From: Candidatus Peribacterales bacterium | Lineage (GTDB): Bacteria > Patescibacteriota > Gracilibacteria > Peribacterales > Peribacteraceae | DNA: 64,000 nt | NCBI GenBank assembly: GCA_020058765.1 | Contig: JAGVDM010000001.1 | Coordinates: 1 to 64,000, forward strand | Direction of reading: 5' to 3' | Shown here: piece after piece, positions 26,801 through 35,500 of the stretch | Position numbering within the stretch: position 1 is the first letter of the stretch | Layout of the letters: each line of letters begins with the position of its first letter | Position numbers and translations under genes: made by a program | Notes under the pieces: model-generated | Told to the model about the DNA's origin: nothing | The model's database searches: none | What the model saw: only the letters and a program-made list of their open reading frames with translations

Positions 26801-26875
26801 GCAAAGATTCTGCCGTCGTTCAATAAACCAGCGGACATTCAGCTCTACCCAATTGAAGACGAAGACGAACAATGA
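23828..26875 (+). CDS. Large secreted cysteine-rich protein of unknown function (operon gene 1)
   Basis: The 1015-aa protein has a signal peptide (residues 1-32, LLMMGAGLLLGGVFAGSANA). I do not recognise a family. The mature N-terminal third is rich in cysteines (about 17 up to residue 380), including PCKNSGECEQLCARINRWQ, GWYYCCTSQK and RNCIRCEGD, suggesting a disulfide-stabilised outer domain. The middle (about 620-700) is helical (DLLDRLEEYADRIDEYRKLR). A Pro/Ile-rich linker KIPKIPPLPPIPTIS follows near residue 790, and a last Cys-containing helical domain follows that. It is the first of five genes that each overlap the next by 4 bp. Confidence 0.75.
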   Translation: MYCARSRLRVHPLLMMGAGLLLGGVFAGSANAALFRITPFPPTSPTGVQTMTNNVEQYIDDAQCGGWNYEESAAGKIATVTGLPGRTGDPFAVVELGMALRDERGELLDDGFQFPDTSDVWGWTSACAPGSPPYYQDTAAKTPCKNSGECEQLCARINRWQQPRWLCTVYHTDDEGNVVPRFSTLRGDCREHKGNNPRNEPARPAAARGCDEVQFLGWYYCCTSQKVTYMFYEQCKEGSSAACLSHPDHLRNCIRCEGDGANTGKAGVPTDNNGEKIQRGAGALFNETGCRVGRSETQMPLPDPDIQDVAGRKQILARRYRSFFRKYVGASFTRDAVQPEVPRDNNSENNLPVLCFGRYAEFDPKLTRVNNKAHNCVLYIRNHTQIWINNMERSQKGKGDLADALNLPDPPYPKKQEEGEQTFWRNNRIGGGDDETNFLEMAIKYQRVNPQLKVKQIRSSGSLIRAFDETVATDPIDPANINNLKRTLVEWWQGLQTEGNKLFNEPTIRVVIPPAWSLDLDPTHPILSPVPPEEEAAQWDTDPLQQPIEVQVELRDDLLGDVADFLESSLLLQVQQERVPIAVPMGSSTELRIAREGWCKWHRYQNPDESCDDASGDMGDLLDRLEEYADRIDEYRKLRAELSTYLAKYLEMHNTINRNVGEWVLDNARVIQEHREARDALAPLKNEWMAIQQVYRRFHDDGNFPWCRNDRFTTPIYSLLDPWMPGRPDLRDQQQLLPTFEIPRAPDLLFDMTRLTVSTGSIKIPVLEPIQVTVDVTSLRAPLDYNKDAKIPKIPPLPPIPTISANIDDRIPEVNVGQDLPPIVENPRPPEVNPEEILQKMRTVRQIITRMDQEYRLFWGTLNRVNDPSDLDCSRPNSGRCRHVEMDLVERFTRIGARPAVLLKEDFLSVKGPYQFSNGPRFREPARYDGYDSCPKEDWACYLMNPQLDKGRAGWHIQHPTPEEQEEFISEIRKEAIESSLFKGINLQVPPAKILPSFNKPADIQLYPIEDEDEQ

Positions 26876-27837
26876 AGCTCTATCGCATTCTCGCCATCGG
26901 CCTCGGCATCGCTCTCGTAGCGCCCATATCGCTAGTGTCTGCACAGGGTGATGAAAACTCCTGCGTAGAAGCAATCAACACTTCACTCGCCCGTGAACAG
27001 CGCATGTACCGCGGGGTATTGTTTGGCGAACCGTCAGTAGAGGATGCGCCAGTCGGGAACGTGAAGTTCGATGGATCCGGAAAACCGTGGATACGCATTA
27101 AGCCCATCCCACCGGGGGAAGATGAGGCAGAAGATAGCTGGGCGTCCGTATCCGGCGAAGGGGAAGACTCCAAAACCATGCAGGAGGCGGCGGATGACTT
27201 TGGACTGAGTGTGGAAGCTGCGAGCAGTGCCCCCGATGGCACAGCGCGCGCAGATGAAGACAATGAAATATGGGTAAAAGTCGGCGGTTCCTGGAAAGAA
27301 GCACTCGATTTGAAAGACGATGATGAAATATACGGTGATGTGCCTACGGGCGATGGCATCTTCGGCACGCGCCGCATCATGACATCGGAGCTTGTGCCGT
27401 ATCTCACGCAAACCATGCGTGCACTCCAGTGCAAAACCGCTGCATTGTGCCAGCAGGTGGAATTGTCGTTCAGCGGGGGTTCGGCGCAAGACGGCCCCGC
27501 CGGCTGCATGCAAATGGGTGGCACCATTTCTGCATGCGACTTTACAGACAACACCAGTGGGCAGCCTGACGTGAGTAAGTTGCGTTCCTACTGTGAACGC
27601 ACGAGCAAAGAACTGCTTGAACGCGAAGCCGAGCTCCTCAAACTCGCAGTGGAATACGACGCCGCATACCGCAGTATTCTGCAATTTGCCGGCAACTTCG
27701 ATCTTGCCTTACACGAGTTCCGCTGGCCGCTCACGTTCAGCCTTCGGCAATCAACTGGCGTCATCGCCGAGCTTGGGCGCATCCCGTGCTTCCTTGGGAG
27801 CTGTGATGCTTATCCTGATACTCCTGAATTCCGGTGA
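26872..27837 (+). CDS. Secreted protein of unknown function (operon gene 2)
   Basis: The 321-aa protein has a clear signal peptide (MKLYRILAIGLGIALVAPIS, cleavage near VSA-QG). An acidic central region (residues 80-160, rich in D, E and S) may be disordered. The C-terminal half holds nine or so cysteines, with the pattern CKTAALCQQVELSF, GCMQMGGTISACDF and IPCFLGSCDAYPD, plus a helix LLEREAELLKLAVEYDAAYR. Its ATG overlaps the upstream stop by 4 bp, so translation is probably coupled; no Shine-Dalgarno is seen. Family unknown. Confidence 0.72.
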   Translation: MKLYRILAIGLGIALVAPISLVSAQGDENSCVEAINTSLAREQRMYRGVLFGEPSVEDAPVGNVKFDGSGKPWIRIKPIPPGEDEAEDSWASVSGEGEDSKTMQEAADDFGLSVEAASSAPDGTARADEDNEIWVKVGGSWKEALDLKDDDEIYGDVPTGDGIFGTRRIMTSELVPYLTQTMRALQCKTAALCQQVELSFSGGSAQDGPAGCMQMGGTISACDFTDNTSGQPDVSKLRSYCERTSKELLEREAELLKLAVEYDAAYRSILQFAGNFDLALHEFRWPLTFSLRQSTGVIAELGRIPCFLGSCDAYPDTPEFR

Positions 27838-28661
27838 TGCAAAAAACGCCCTCGCGCACATCGGCGAAAAAAGAGCTGCTCTTTGCGGGCATTGCCCTAT
27901 GCGCATTAGCAGGTTTTGCTTTTTGGAAAGGGGACAACCTGCGACTTGCCGGCCAAACGGTTGTTGGCGGTGTTGGTGGACCCAATATGCCAATACTAGG
28001 TGCATGCACCGGCCGTGAGGAGGAAGATCTCTACGAGATCACACGCGAAGATTTGCAGTTCCCGGGTCCGCCCGATGTGATCGACATGTGGACCGAGCGC
28101 TACCACAAGCGTGTGGAGCAAATTGTGGATGAGTATTTGGCGAATATGCAGTTTGAAATTGACTGCCTCAATTCGAATGTGGATCAATTGGTGCCACCCG
28201 GAGCCCAAATGCTCGCTCTTGCTGCGCAGCTACCACCCTGGGAAAACGGCGGAGGTGCGGACTTATCGTACGTGGATACGCCTACCGTACTCCTAGAATT
28301 TCTACGCACGTACGAATGTGCACTCACTGAGAGGTACTTCTTCTCCTTTGGCGATGTGACGAAGGAACTCAAGGAAATTATGGCACGCAACGATGCAGAG
28401 TTGTTATGGGGAGAAGTGATTGAAGAGTACGTCGAACAAGCTCGAAAAATCGGGCACGAAATGTCTATCGCTCGCCCGGCAATGAATCGTGTGCTCACAG
28501 TCACGAGCGGTCGGGGAAGGCTGAAAAACTTGGACATTGAGGCGGAGTGTTTCTACCGAGCAACAATGGATTTGCGAAATGCGATGTCCCTTGCTGCAGA
28601 GGCCTCTGCCTGCTTCCCACGTGTACAGGATACGAAAGACCCTCTTCGCGATTACGAATGA
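27834..28661 (+). CDS. Membrane-anchored extracellular helical protein (operon gene 3)
   Basis: The 275-aa protein has a basic N-terminus and a hydrophobic segment (LLFAGIALCALAGFAFW, residues 15-31) acting as signal anchor or uncleaved signal. The rest is predicted extracellular and mostly helical, with five scattered cysteines (LGACTG, EIDCLNS, TYECALTER, EAECFYR, SACFPR). The start is GTG at 27834 or the adjacent ATG at 27837; it overlaps the previous stop either way. Unknown family; cotranscription with its neighbours is inferred from the overlaps. Confidence 0.7.
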   Translation: MMQKTPSRTSAKKELLFAGIALCALAGFAFWKGDNLRLAGQTVVGGVGGPNMPILGACTGREEEDLYEITREDLQFPGPPDVIDMWTERYHKRVEQIVDEYLANMQFEIDCLNSNVDQLVPPGAQMLALAAQLPPWENGGGADLSYVDTPTVLLEFLRTYECALTERYFFSFGDVTKELKEIMARNDAELLWGEVIEEYVEQARKIGHEMSIARPAMNRVLTVTSGRGRLKNLDIEAECFYRATMDLRNAMSLAAEASACFPRVQDTKDPLRDYE

Positions 28662-31054
28662 TGCGGAGAACCCTCGTCCTCATTGGCGGACTCTGCGTGC
28701 TGCTCCCTGCGGCAACGTTGGCAGCGGAAGAAGCGCCCATAACGGGGCTCTATCCAACGGTGCTGCAAATGACGCGGCAGGAAAATAACCAATCATCAGC
28801 GGAGCTCGCACTAAAAATGGGCATACCGCAAATACTCGCTGGAAAAACGGCATTCCCGATCACGGCGCAACACGTTGAGGCAGCAATCACCAATAAGTTC
28901 TCTACGCTCTGCAGTAATGGTGAATTGAAAGACGTGACGTTCACGGAATGCATGGAAGTGGCAGCACAAATCGTGGAAGTGGCACAAAGAGAATCATGGA
29001 TTCGCGCGCTGGGGCGGGACTTGATGATGATTGCGACAAGTTACGAACCAGAAGCCGATGGCCACACCGGCAGAAAGCATGAGCTATCTGTAAAGCTGCC
29101 CGCTGCAATGTACTGGTGGCAATCCGGATCCGACAGGGCAACAAACCCCGCAATGAGCACAAAAATACGGTTAATGACCGTGGACGACGACGAATTCGAA
29201 GAGCATGCCGACGACATCAGCGGGATCCTCAGTGACTTTAGTTTTGATAGTATAGTGACGTTATTGCAACGCTATAAACACGGATATGCGGTGGTGCAGG
29301 GGAAAGACAATCGCGGCGATTGCGATGAAGATGAGGATGAGGGTGGAGGCGGCGGAGAATTGGGCGAGCTCACCATACGCAGCTGCGAATTGGAGGTGGC
29401 GCTACACAAGACATGGGAAGATTTACCACACGATGAACTACAAAACGTTCAGGAAGGTGAGCTCGTCGTGTTCCCTGTTTTTGACCTCACGGTACCAGGT
29501 TTTTCGAATGTCGTACTGTGGTTGCGAGCGGATGACGTGGGGCTGCTCTGGGGATTGCCTGTGCAGCCCGTACTCCCCGATATCACTGTACCGGGTGGCA
29601 GTTACATTGGCGGACCCGGGGCACCGGGGTTGGATGAAGGTATTTGTTCACATGCATTCGGCAAGCGCGGTTACTTGTGCAGGCCGCAAGAATTGGAGGA
29701 CTGCCCTATTGATCTGGAACCTCTTGAGCCTGAGCAAGGCGAAGAAGAGCCTGTGGGCGGCACCATCGAATTGCATGCGTGTGTGCCGCATAAGTTTGAA
29801 ACACGCAAAATAGAATCCGGATCGAACTCGTGCCAGGTAGGCGGATGGCGGATCCCTACGGAACCAAGCATCATGCTGCAGGAAGATACACCGACCAAAG
29901 ACAATAAATTGCAGGCAGAGTTGTGCGAGAACTGCAAAGTAGATCTGTACTGCCAAGGTGACTGCGATGGCGCATTGGGAATGACCTACAATAAAAACGA
30001 AAAGGGGGTTATTCCTATTTGTTTGAAACAACAGCAGGAAGTGGCTCCATACGAATACATCGTGCTACACGAACTGGTACATGCGCAGCAGAAGTGCAAT
30101 CTTCCTATTGAAGGAACCTTGGATAGTGACACGCAGGCAGGCTGCTGTACTGCGGAGTACTACCCGAATGTGGTCATGTGCAAGGCAATGATGGAAGACG
30201 GACTAGTCGACGTGAAGAAATTCACTCTAGAGGAGTGCGCCATGATGCTTTCAAACGAGAGTTGTGCGACGTGGGAATATGCATGCACGGGGGAACCGCC
30301 CGATATTGACTCCTACAACGAACGAAAGGAACTGCTCTGGGAATCATTTAAGCCCCCGCCTCCACAGGGGCAAGAGTGTCAGAACGCTATCCGCCAAATG
30401 AGTGAACGGGCACTTTCCATCAAAGAATCCTTAAAACTGAGCTGCACTCCTGGATGCGAAGCGCAGTACGAAAATACGATTGGGAATAACCTCTGCTACA
30501 TCAGCCAGTGCGTAGAGGAATCGCTCGAGGCACATCGCCTCATTCCGGGGCGCATTCCATACGTCACGCAGGATGAGGCATATCCATGGGATTCCTGCAT
30601 GAAGGATCGCTCGGAGTTGCCGGATCTGGTGGCAATACCGCCACTTACCCGTACGTTCCTGCCGCAGTACCGTGGCCGTGATTTGGTGGAACAAATGGAT
30701 ATGCTGCTCTGCCAAGTCAGCGGACTCCCCAAGCTCTCGCCACCGATCCTTTGCACCTTCCATCCCAATCGTAGAACAAACCAGCCACTTCGGGATTACG
30801 CAGACACATTCTCAAGCTTACTGAGCCTGAACGAAGAGAGTGCCATGCGTGCGCAAGATCTGCAGGGCAGTGCACAGAATATCGGCACACGTATGGGAAC
30901 CATGATGTACCAAAACTATCTGCATAAAGCGTTGCGGGAATTCGCAGACCTCGTGCGCGCCGCAAACGGCTTGATCTATGCTGTAGGCGATACACAAATC
31001 CCTTCTGTTGCCTGCCCGCGCAATTACACCGGCGGCTGCGGCATTTTCCAATGA
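28658..31054 (+). CDS. Secreted cysteine-rich protein with HELVH zinc-protease motif (operon gene 4)
   Basis: The 798-aa protein begins with a signal peptide (MMRRTLVLIGGLCVLLPAAT, cleavage near LAA-EE). About 30 cysteines lie in the mature part. At residues 467-477 is IVLHELVHAQQ, the HExxH signature of zinc metallopeptidases, embedded in a Cys-rich region; a third zinc ligand is not obvious, though glutamates in AEYYP and WEYACTGE are candidates. An acidic low-complexity patch (CDEDEDEGGGGGELGE) lies near residue 225. The frame opens at 28547; the ATG at 28658 is chosen for the signal peptide and 4-bp overlap. Family otherwise unknown. Confidence 0.72.
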   Translation: MMRRTLVLIGGLCVLLPAATLAAEEAPITGLYPTVLQMTRQENNQSSAELALKMGIPQILAGKTAFPITAQHVEAAITNKFSTLCSNGELKDVTFTECMEVAAQIVEVAQRESWIRALGRDLMMIATSYEPEADGHTGRKHELSVKLPAAMYWWQSGSDRATNPAMSTKIRLMTVDDDEFEEHADDISGILSDFSFDSIVTLLQRYKHGYAVVQGKDNRGDCDEDEDEGGGGGELGELTIRSCELEVALHKTWEDLPHDELQNVQEGELVVFPVFDLTVPGFSNVVLWLRADDVGLLWGLPVQPVLPDITVPGGSYIGGPGAPGLDEGICSHAFGKRGYLCRPQELEDCPIDLEPLEPEQGEEEPVGGTIELHACVPHKFETRKIESGSNSCQVGGWRIPTEPSIMLQEDTPTKDNKLQAELCENCKVDLYCQGDCDGALGMTYNKNEKGVIPICLKQQQEVAPYEYIVLHELVHAQQKCNLPIEGTLDSDTQAGCCTAEYYPNVVMCKAMMEDGLVDVKKFTLEECAMMLSNESCATWEYACTGEPPDIDSYNERKELLWESFKPPPPQGQECQNAIRQMSERALSIKESLKLSCTPGCEAQYENTIGNNLCYISQCVEESLEAHRLIPGRIPYVTQDEAYPWDSCMKDRSELPDLVAIPPLTRTFLPQYRGRDLVEQMDMLLCQVSGLPKLSPPILCTFHPNRRTNQPLRDYADTFSSLLSLNEESAMRAQDLQGSAQNIGTRMGTMMYQNYLHKALREFADLVRAANGLIYAVGDTQIPSVACPRNYTGGCGIFQ

Positions 31055-32496
31055 AACTACTTCATGTGTTCCCTCTCGGCATTCTTGCAACTGCACTGTC
31101 TGTGCAGAGTGCAATTGCTGCATGCCCCCCAGGAGACACCGGAGATATTTTGGATCTTGACCCGATTTCGAGCCACTATACGGCAAAGGTGTTGGAGCGT
31201 GCCGAGGCGGGCATCACTAAGGCTGAATCGTTTGACCCTATCGATCTGGATTTGGAGTTTCTCTATTTCGACTGGCTCGACGAAATCACAGCATTCATCG
31301 GCGAACTACTCGATACCGATTTGCGGCTGGCGCAGGAGCAACTCGATCTACGGCAGCACACAGCCTGCCTCTATATTGATTTGGAAATCATTGAAGCAAC
31401 CATGGCCAAAGTGCAGTGCATGATGAGTGAGGAAACACTTACGGAAGACGAAGTGAATCCCGGAAAGATTTTCTATCTGCACACAGTGTTGATGTTCTTA
31501 AACGAACGGTACCGCAACCTGGCCGCAGGGGGCACGGATCCGAAGTACCGAGATAATGGTTGGACGGTGCCACAAATCTTCGACGCAACGGACTACAGCA
31601 AAGAAGATCCTCTATGCCCATTCCACAGCAACTACTTGCCACCCACCATCCATGGCTACGGCTGCGACACAGAAGTGATGGGACAATATTCACTCACGCC
31701 AGTTGATGAGGAAAATGACGCACTGGAAGACCTAATTGAGGAGCGAAATGAGTTCATTGAAGACTCGCAAGATCTTGATGATCTCATCCTCCGGTTAAAC
31801 TGGTTCACTGGCCAAGCGCCTCCAGATCTCAGCAATTTTGGCGCAGGTCTTGATCGTGAGCATGAAGAGTTCTCTGGGTGCTTGGAAGAGGACGACGAGA
31901 GTATCTTCGCACGAGGCGGCACGCAGGTGGAGCTGCGAGGGCCGTTCTCTTTTGAGAAAGACGAACCCAAAATTGTTCGTGAATTTTTGGAACAACGATC
32001 GCTCTGGGGCGCAAGCAGACCGCAATCTGAAGAATTAAAATTTCCTACGGAAATAGAAGATGACGATGAGCGTGAGGCCGCAGAAGAGCGCGAGTTCAGC
32101 CTATCGATACTTGATAAGCTAGTACGCAACGTCGCGCGCTTATTCATTCACTATTGGAATATTGAACAGAGCCGGCGAGAGGCGGGCATCATCGCCAAGT
32201 CCTCCGACCCATACCTGCAGACGCAAAAAGAGCTGCAGGGACTGCGTACGCAGGTGAAGTGGCTCGCAGAGCTCGCAAGTGTAAAGGAGACGGGTGGCCG
32301 CCTATTTACAGCCAAATTGGGCACGTTTCTCCGCGCTTCGTGTATTTATCGCCCCTGCAACCAACAGCTGGAAAATGTGCTTAAAGTGACGCTCACGGAT
32401 AACTGCTTCCCGTTTGTGAGTGGAGAGCATGCACGAATGACCGAGGCAGATGAGGATCCAGATGCCCGATGCGTGGAGTCCGCACGTTTGCAATAA
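31051..32496 (+). CDS. Secreted helical cysteine-containing protein (operon gene 5)
   Basis: The 481-aa protein has a signal peptide (MKLLHVFPLGILATALSVQS, cleavage near AIA-ACP). The mature part is acidic and mainly helical: residues 65-130 (FLYFDWLDEITAFIGELLD, and LYIDLEIIEATMAKVQCMM) look like a long helical hairpin joined by cysteines. A charged region (EDDDEREAAEEREFSLS) sits near 335. The C-terminal part has paired cysteines in ASCIYRPCNQQ. Overlaps gene 4 by 4 bp. No recognised family. It is followed after 42 bp by dnaE, which has its own promoter. Confidence 0.7.
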   Translation: MKLLHVFPLGILATALSVQSAIAACPPGDTGDILDLDPISSHYTAKVLERAEAGITKAESFDPIDLDLEFLYFDWLDEITAFIGELLDTDLRLAQEQLDLRQHTACLYIDLEIIEATMAKVQCMMSEETLTEDEVNPGKIFYLHTVLMFLNERYRNLAAGGTDPKYRDNGWTVPQIFDATDYSKEDPLCPFHSNYLPPTIHGYGCDTEVMGQYSLTPVDEENDALEDLIEERNEFIEDSQDLDDLILRLNWFTGQAPPDLSNFGAGLDREHEEFSGCLEEDDESIFARGGTQVELRGPFSFEKDEPKIVREFLEQRSLWGASRPQSEELKFPTEIEDDDEREAAEEREFSLSILDKLVRNVARLFIHYWNIEQSRREAGIIAKSSDPYLQTQKELQGLRTQVKWLAELASVKETGGRLFTAKLGTFLRASCIYRPCNQQLENVLKVTLTDNCFPFVSGEHARMTEADEDPDARCVESARLQ

Positions 32497-32523
32497 AACA
32501 GGCGAATCCATCGGCAGCTCTGC

Positions 32524-32529
32524 TACACT
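32524..32529 (+). promoter_or_regulatory. -10 box TACACT for dnaE
   Basis: TACACT is separated by 9 nt from ATG 32539, predicting a leader of about 3 nt. No good -35 hexamer is seen 17 nt upstream. Confidence 0.4.
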
Positions 32530-32538
32530 GTTTCCCTC

Positions 32539-35500
32539 ATGCGCCCAGAGGATTTCGTTCACCTGCATTGTCATTCCACGTACTCGCTACTGGAGGCGCT
32601 GCCGAGCCCAGAGGAGATCGTTGAGCGAGCAAAGGAATTGGGACAATCCGCAGTGGGCTTGGCAGATAAGGGATACACCTACGGCCTTACGGAGTTCTAC
32701 AAGGCAGCCAAGTCTCACAAGCTCAAGCCGATTCTTGGGCTAGAGACATACGTTGCTGCACGCACCCGATTCGACAAAGAGAGCGGCACCGACACGCGTC
32801 GGTATCCGCTCGTGCTCCTGGCAGAAACACAGGAGGGCTACGAAAACCTGCTGGAGTTGGCTACACATGCTGCACTCGAAGGCATGTACTACAAACCTCG
32901 TGTGGATGCGGAATTACTCCAGAAGTACGGGAAAGGACTCATTGCGCTCTCTGGGCCTATAAGCGGTGCATTGCCTCAGGCAGCACTCGCAGAAGATGAA
33001 GACCGCATACGGGAGCTAGTAGGCCAATACCGAGAATTTTTTGGTGATGAAAACGTATATTTCGAACTCATGGATTTGCCGTCTGTCACCGGACAGGCAG
33101 AAGTGAATCAACAACTGATTCATTGGGGAAAGGAACTCAATGTGCCACTGGTGGCGACATGCAATTCGCATTACTGCAGGCAAGACGATGCAGAGGCACA
33201 CGACGTGCTGCTGTGCATCCAGAAAAATGCGCGGATTGATGATCCAAGCCGGTTTTCCATGCGCGACAGTGATTTTTCCATGCGGCCGTACAGCGAGGTG
33301 GAGAAGGCATTCGCTCATGTGCCCGAAGCATTGGAGAACACAAAGTTGATCGCTGATCGGTGCAATGTGCGGCTCGATTTTTCCACGTATCACATCCCTC
33401 GCTTCCCTGTACCCACGAAGCAAAATGAAGCTGCGTATCTGCGCACGGTATGCGAGGAAGGGTTTGCGAAGCGCTATGCGAACCCCACAGACGAACACCG
33501 CGAACGCCTAAATTACGAGCTGGGTGTGATTGAGCAATTGGGGTTCCCAGGATACTTCTTGATCGTGTGGGATTTTGTACGAGAGGCGAAGAGTCGCGGC
33601 ATTACGGTGGGCCCAGGTCGCGGATCTGCTGCAGGTTCCATCGTGTCCTATTGTTTAAACATCACGACATTGGACCCCATTGAGCATGGACTACTGTTCG
33701 AGCGCTTCCTGAACCCAGCACGTGTAACGATGCCAGATATCGATATCGACTTTGCAGACAACCGCCGTGACGAAGTGCTCAACTATGTTCGTGATAAATA
33801 CGGGAAAGACCGAGTAGTGCAGATCTGCACATTCGGAACACTGGCGGCGCGTGCCGCAGTGAAGGACGTTGGCCGTGCGTACGGTGTGCCATTCCTCGAA
33901 ATGAACGCGCTTGCGAAACTGATCCCAGAACGACCCGGTACCACACTCGACGAAGCGCTGGCGACTCAAGAGCTGAAGCTCGCCTACGAAAGCAATGACA
34001 CGTACCGCAAAATCATCGATGCGGCATTAAAGCTGGAGGGAAAGGCACGCCACGTATCGGTGCATGCCTGTGGTGTGATCATTACGGAAGGGCCCACGGT
34101 GAAGTACACCGCCATTCAGCGTGCTCCAAAAGATGAAGACACCATCATCACGCAATCGTCCGCAAAGCCGCTGGAGGCTCTTGGATTGCTAAAAATGGAC
34201 TTCCTAGGACTCATGAACCTTACGGTGATTCAAACAACGCTCGAGATCATCGAGCGCACGGAGGGTGAGAAAATTGATATTACGGCAATACCGCTCAACG
34301 ACGCAGCGACGTACACGCTACTGCAGCATGGCGACACCACCGGTGTGTTCCAGCTGGAATCCGGCGGTATGCGCCGGTACTTAAAGCAACTCAAGCCGAC
34401 TGAGTTCAACGACATCGTAGCAATGGTGTCACTCTATCGCCCTGGTCCAATGGAATGGATCCCGAGCTATATCAAGCGCAAGCATGGCAAGGAGGTGGTG
34501 AAGTACAGCCACGACGATCTGAAGCCCATCTTGGAACCAACGTACGGTATCGGTATTTATCAGGAACAGATCCTGCAAATCGCACAAGTGTTCGCGGGAT
34601 TTTCTCTTGGAGAAGCTGACTTGTTGCGCCGTGCGATCGGAAAGAAGATTAAAGAAGAGCTGGACGCACAGCGCGAAAAATTCATCGAGGGTGCAACGAA
34701 AAAAGGGTACGACAGCGCACTCGCTGAAGAGATTTTCGACGATGTTATTACGCCGTTCGCCGGATACGGTTTCAACAAGTCTCACGCTGCGGGCTATGCG
34801 CGCGTCGCCTACGAAACTGCATACCTGAAAACGCGGTACCCCACAGAGTTCATGGCCGCGCTATTGAGTGCAGATGCACAACGCACGGATCGTGTGATGA
34901 TTGAGATTGAAGAGTGCCGCACGATGGGGCTAGAAGTGCTGCCTCCGGATATCAACGAATCGTTGCGCCACTTTACAGCGCTGCCACAGCGTACGGACGA
35001 GGCAGGCAACCTCCGCCCAGGCATTCGCTTCGGCCTCACTGCGATCAAAGGCATTGGTGACAGCTCTGTGATGGAGATCATCGCTGTACGCGAAGAAGGT
35101 GGAAAATTCACCAGCATCGAAGACTTCGCGCAGCGTATCCCGAAGAAAATTCTCAATAAGAAACTGCTGGAATCCCTTGGGAAATCTGGCGCACTCGACT
35201 CGCTCCTTGAGCGAGGGCTCGTTGTGCAGCATTACGAAAAAATCGTGGAATACGGCAAATCAGGGCAGGACATTGGCGCAGGGCAAACCGACCTGTTCGC
35301 AAATCTTTCGGCCGATACGGGCGCTGCGGCAATCGAGTTTCCCGCGGCCCCGCCCGCCACGCATTTGGAAAAGCTGAATTGGGAAAAAGAGACCATGGGT
35401 CTCTACGTTTCTAGTCACCCACTCGCCGGCTTAAAAAAGTACATCGGCAAAAAAGCGCACCTCATCGCCAACTTGGAACCCAAGCAGGTGAAAAAGAAAG

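Noticed and set aside
26872-31054. TGA recoded as glycine, as in some Candidate Phyla Radiation bacteria
   Set aside because: TGA serves as stop within ATGA overlaps and at many conserved gene ends, and intact proteins contain no in-frame TGA. The standard bacterial code applies.
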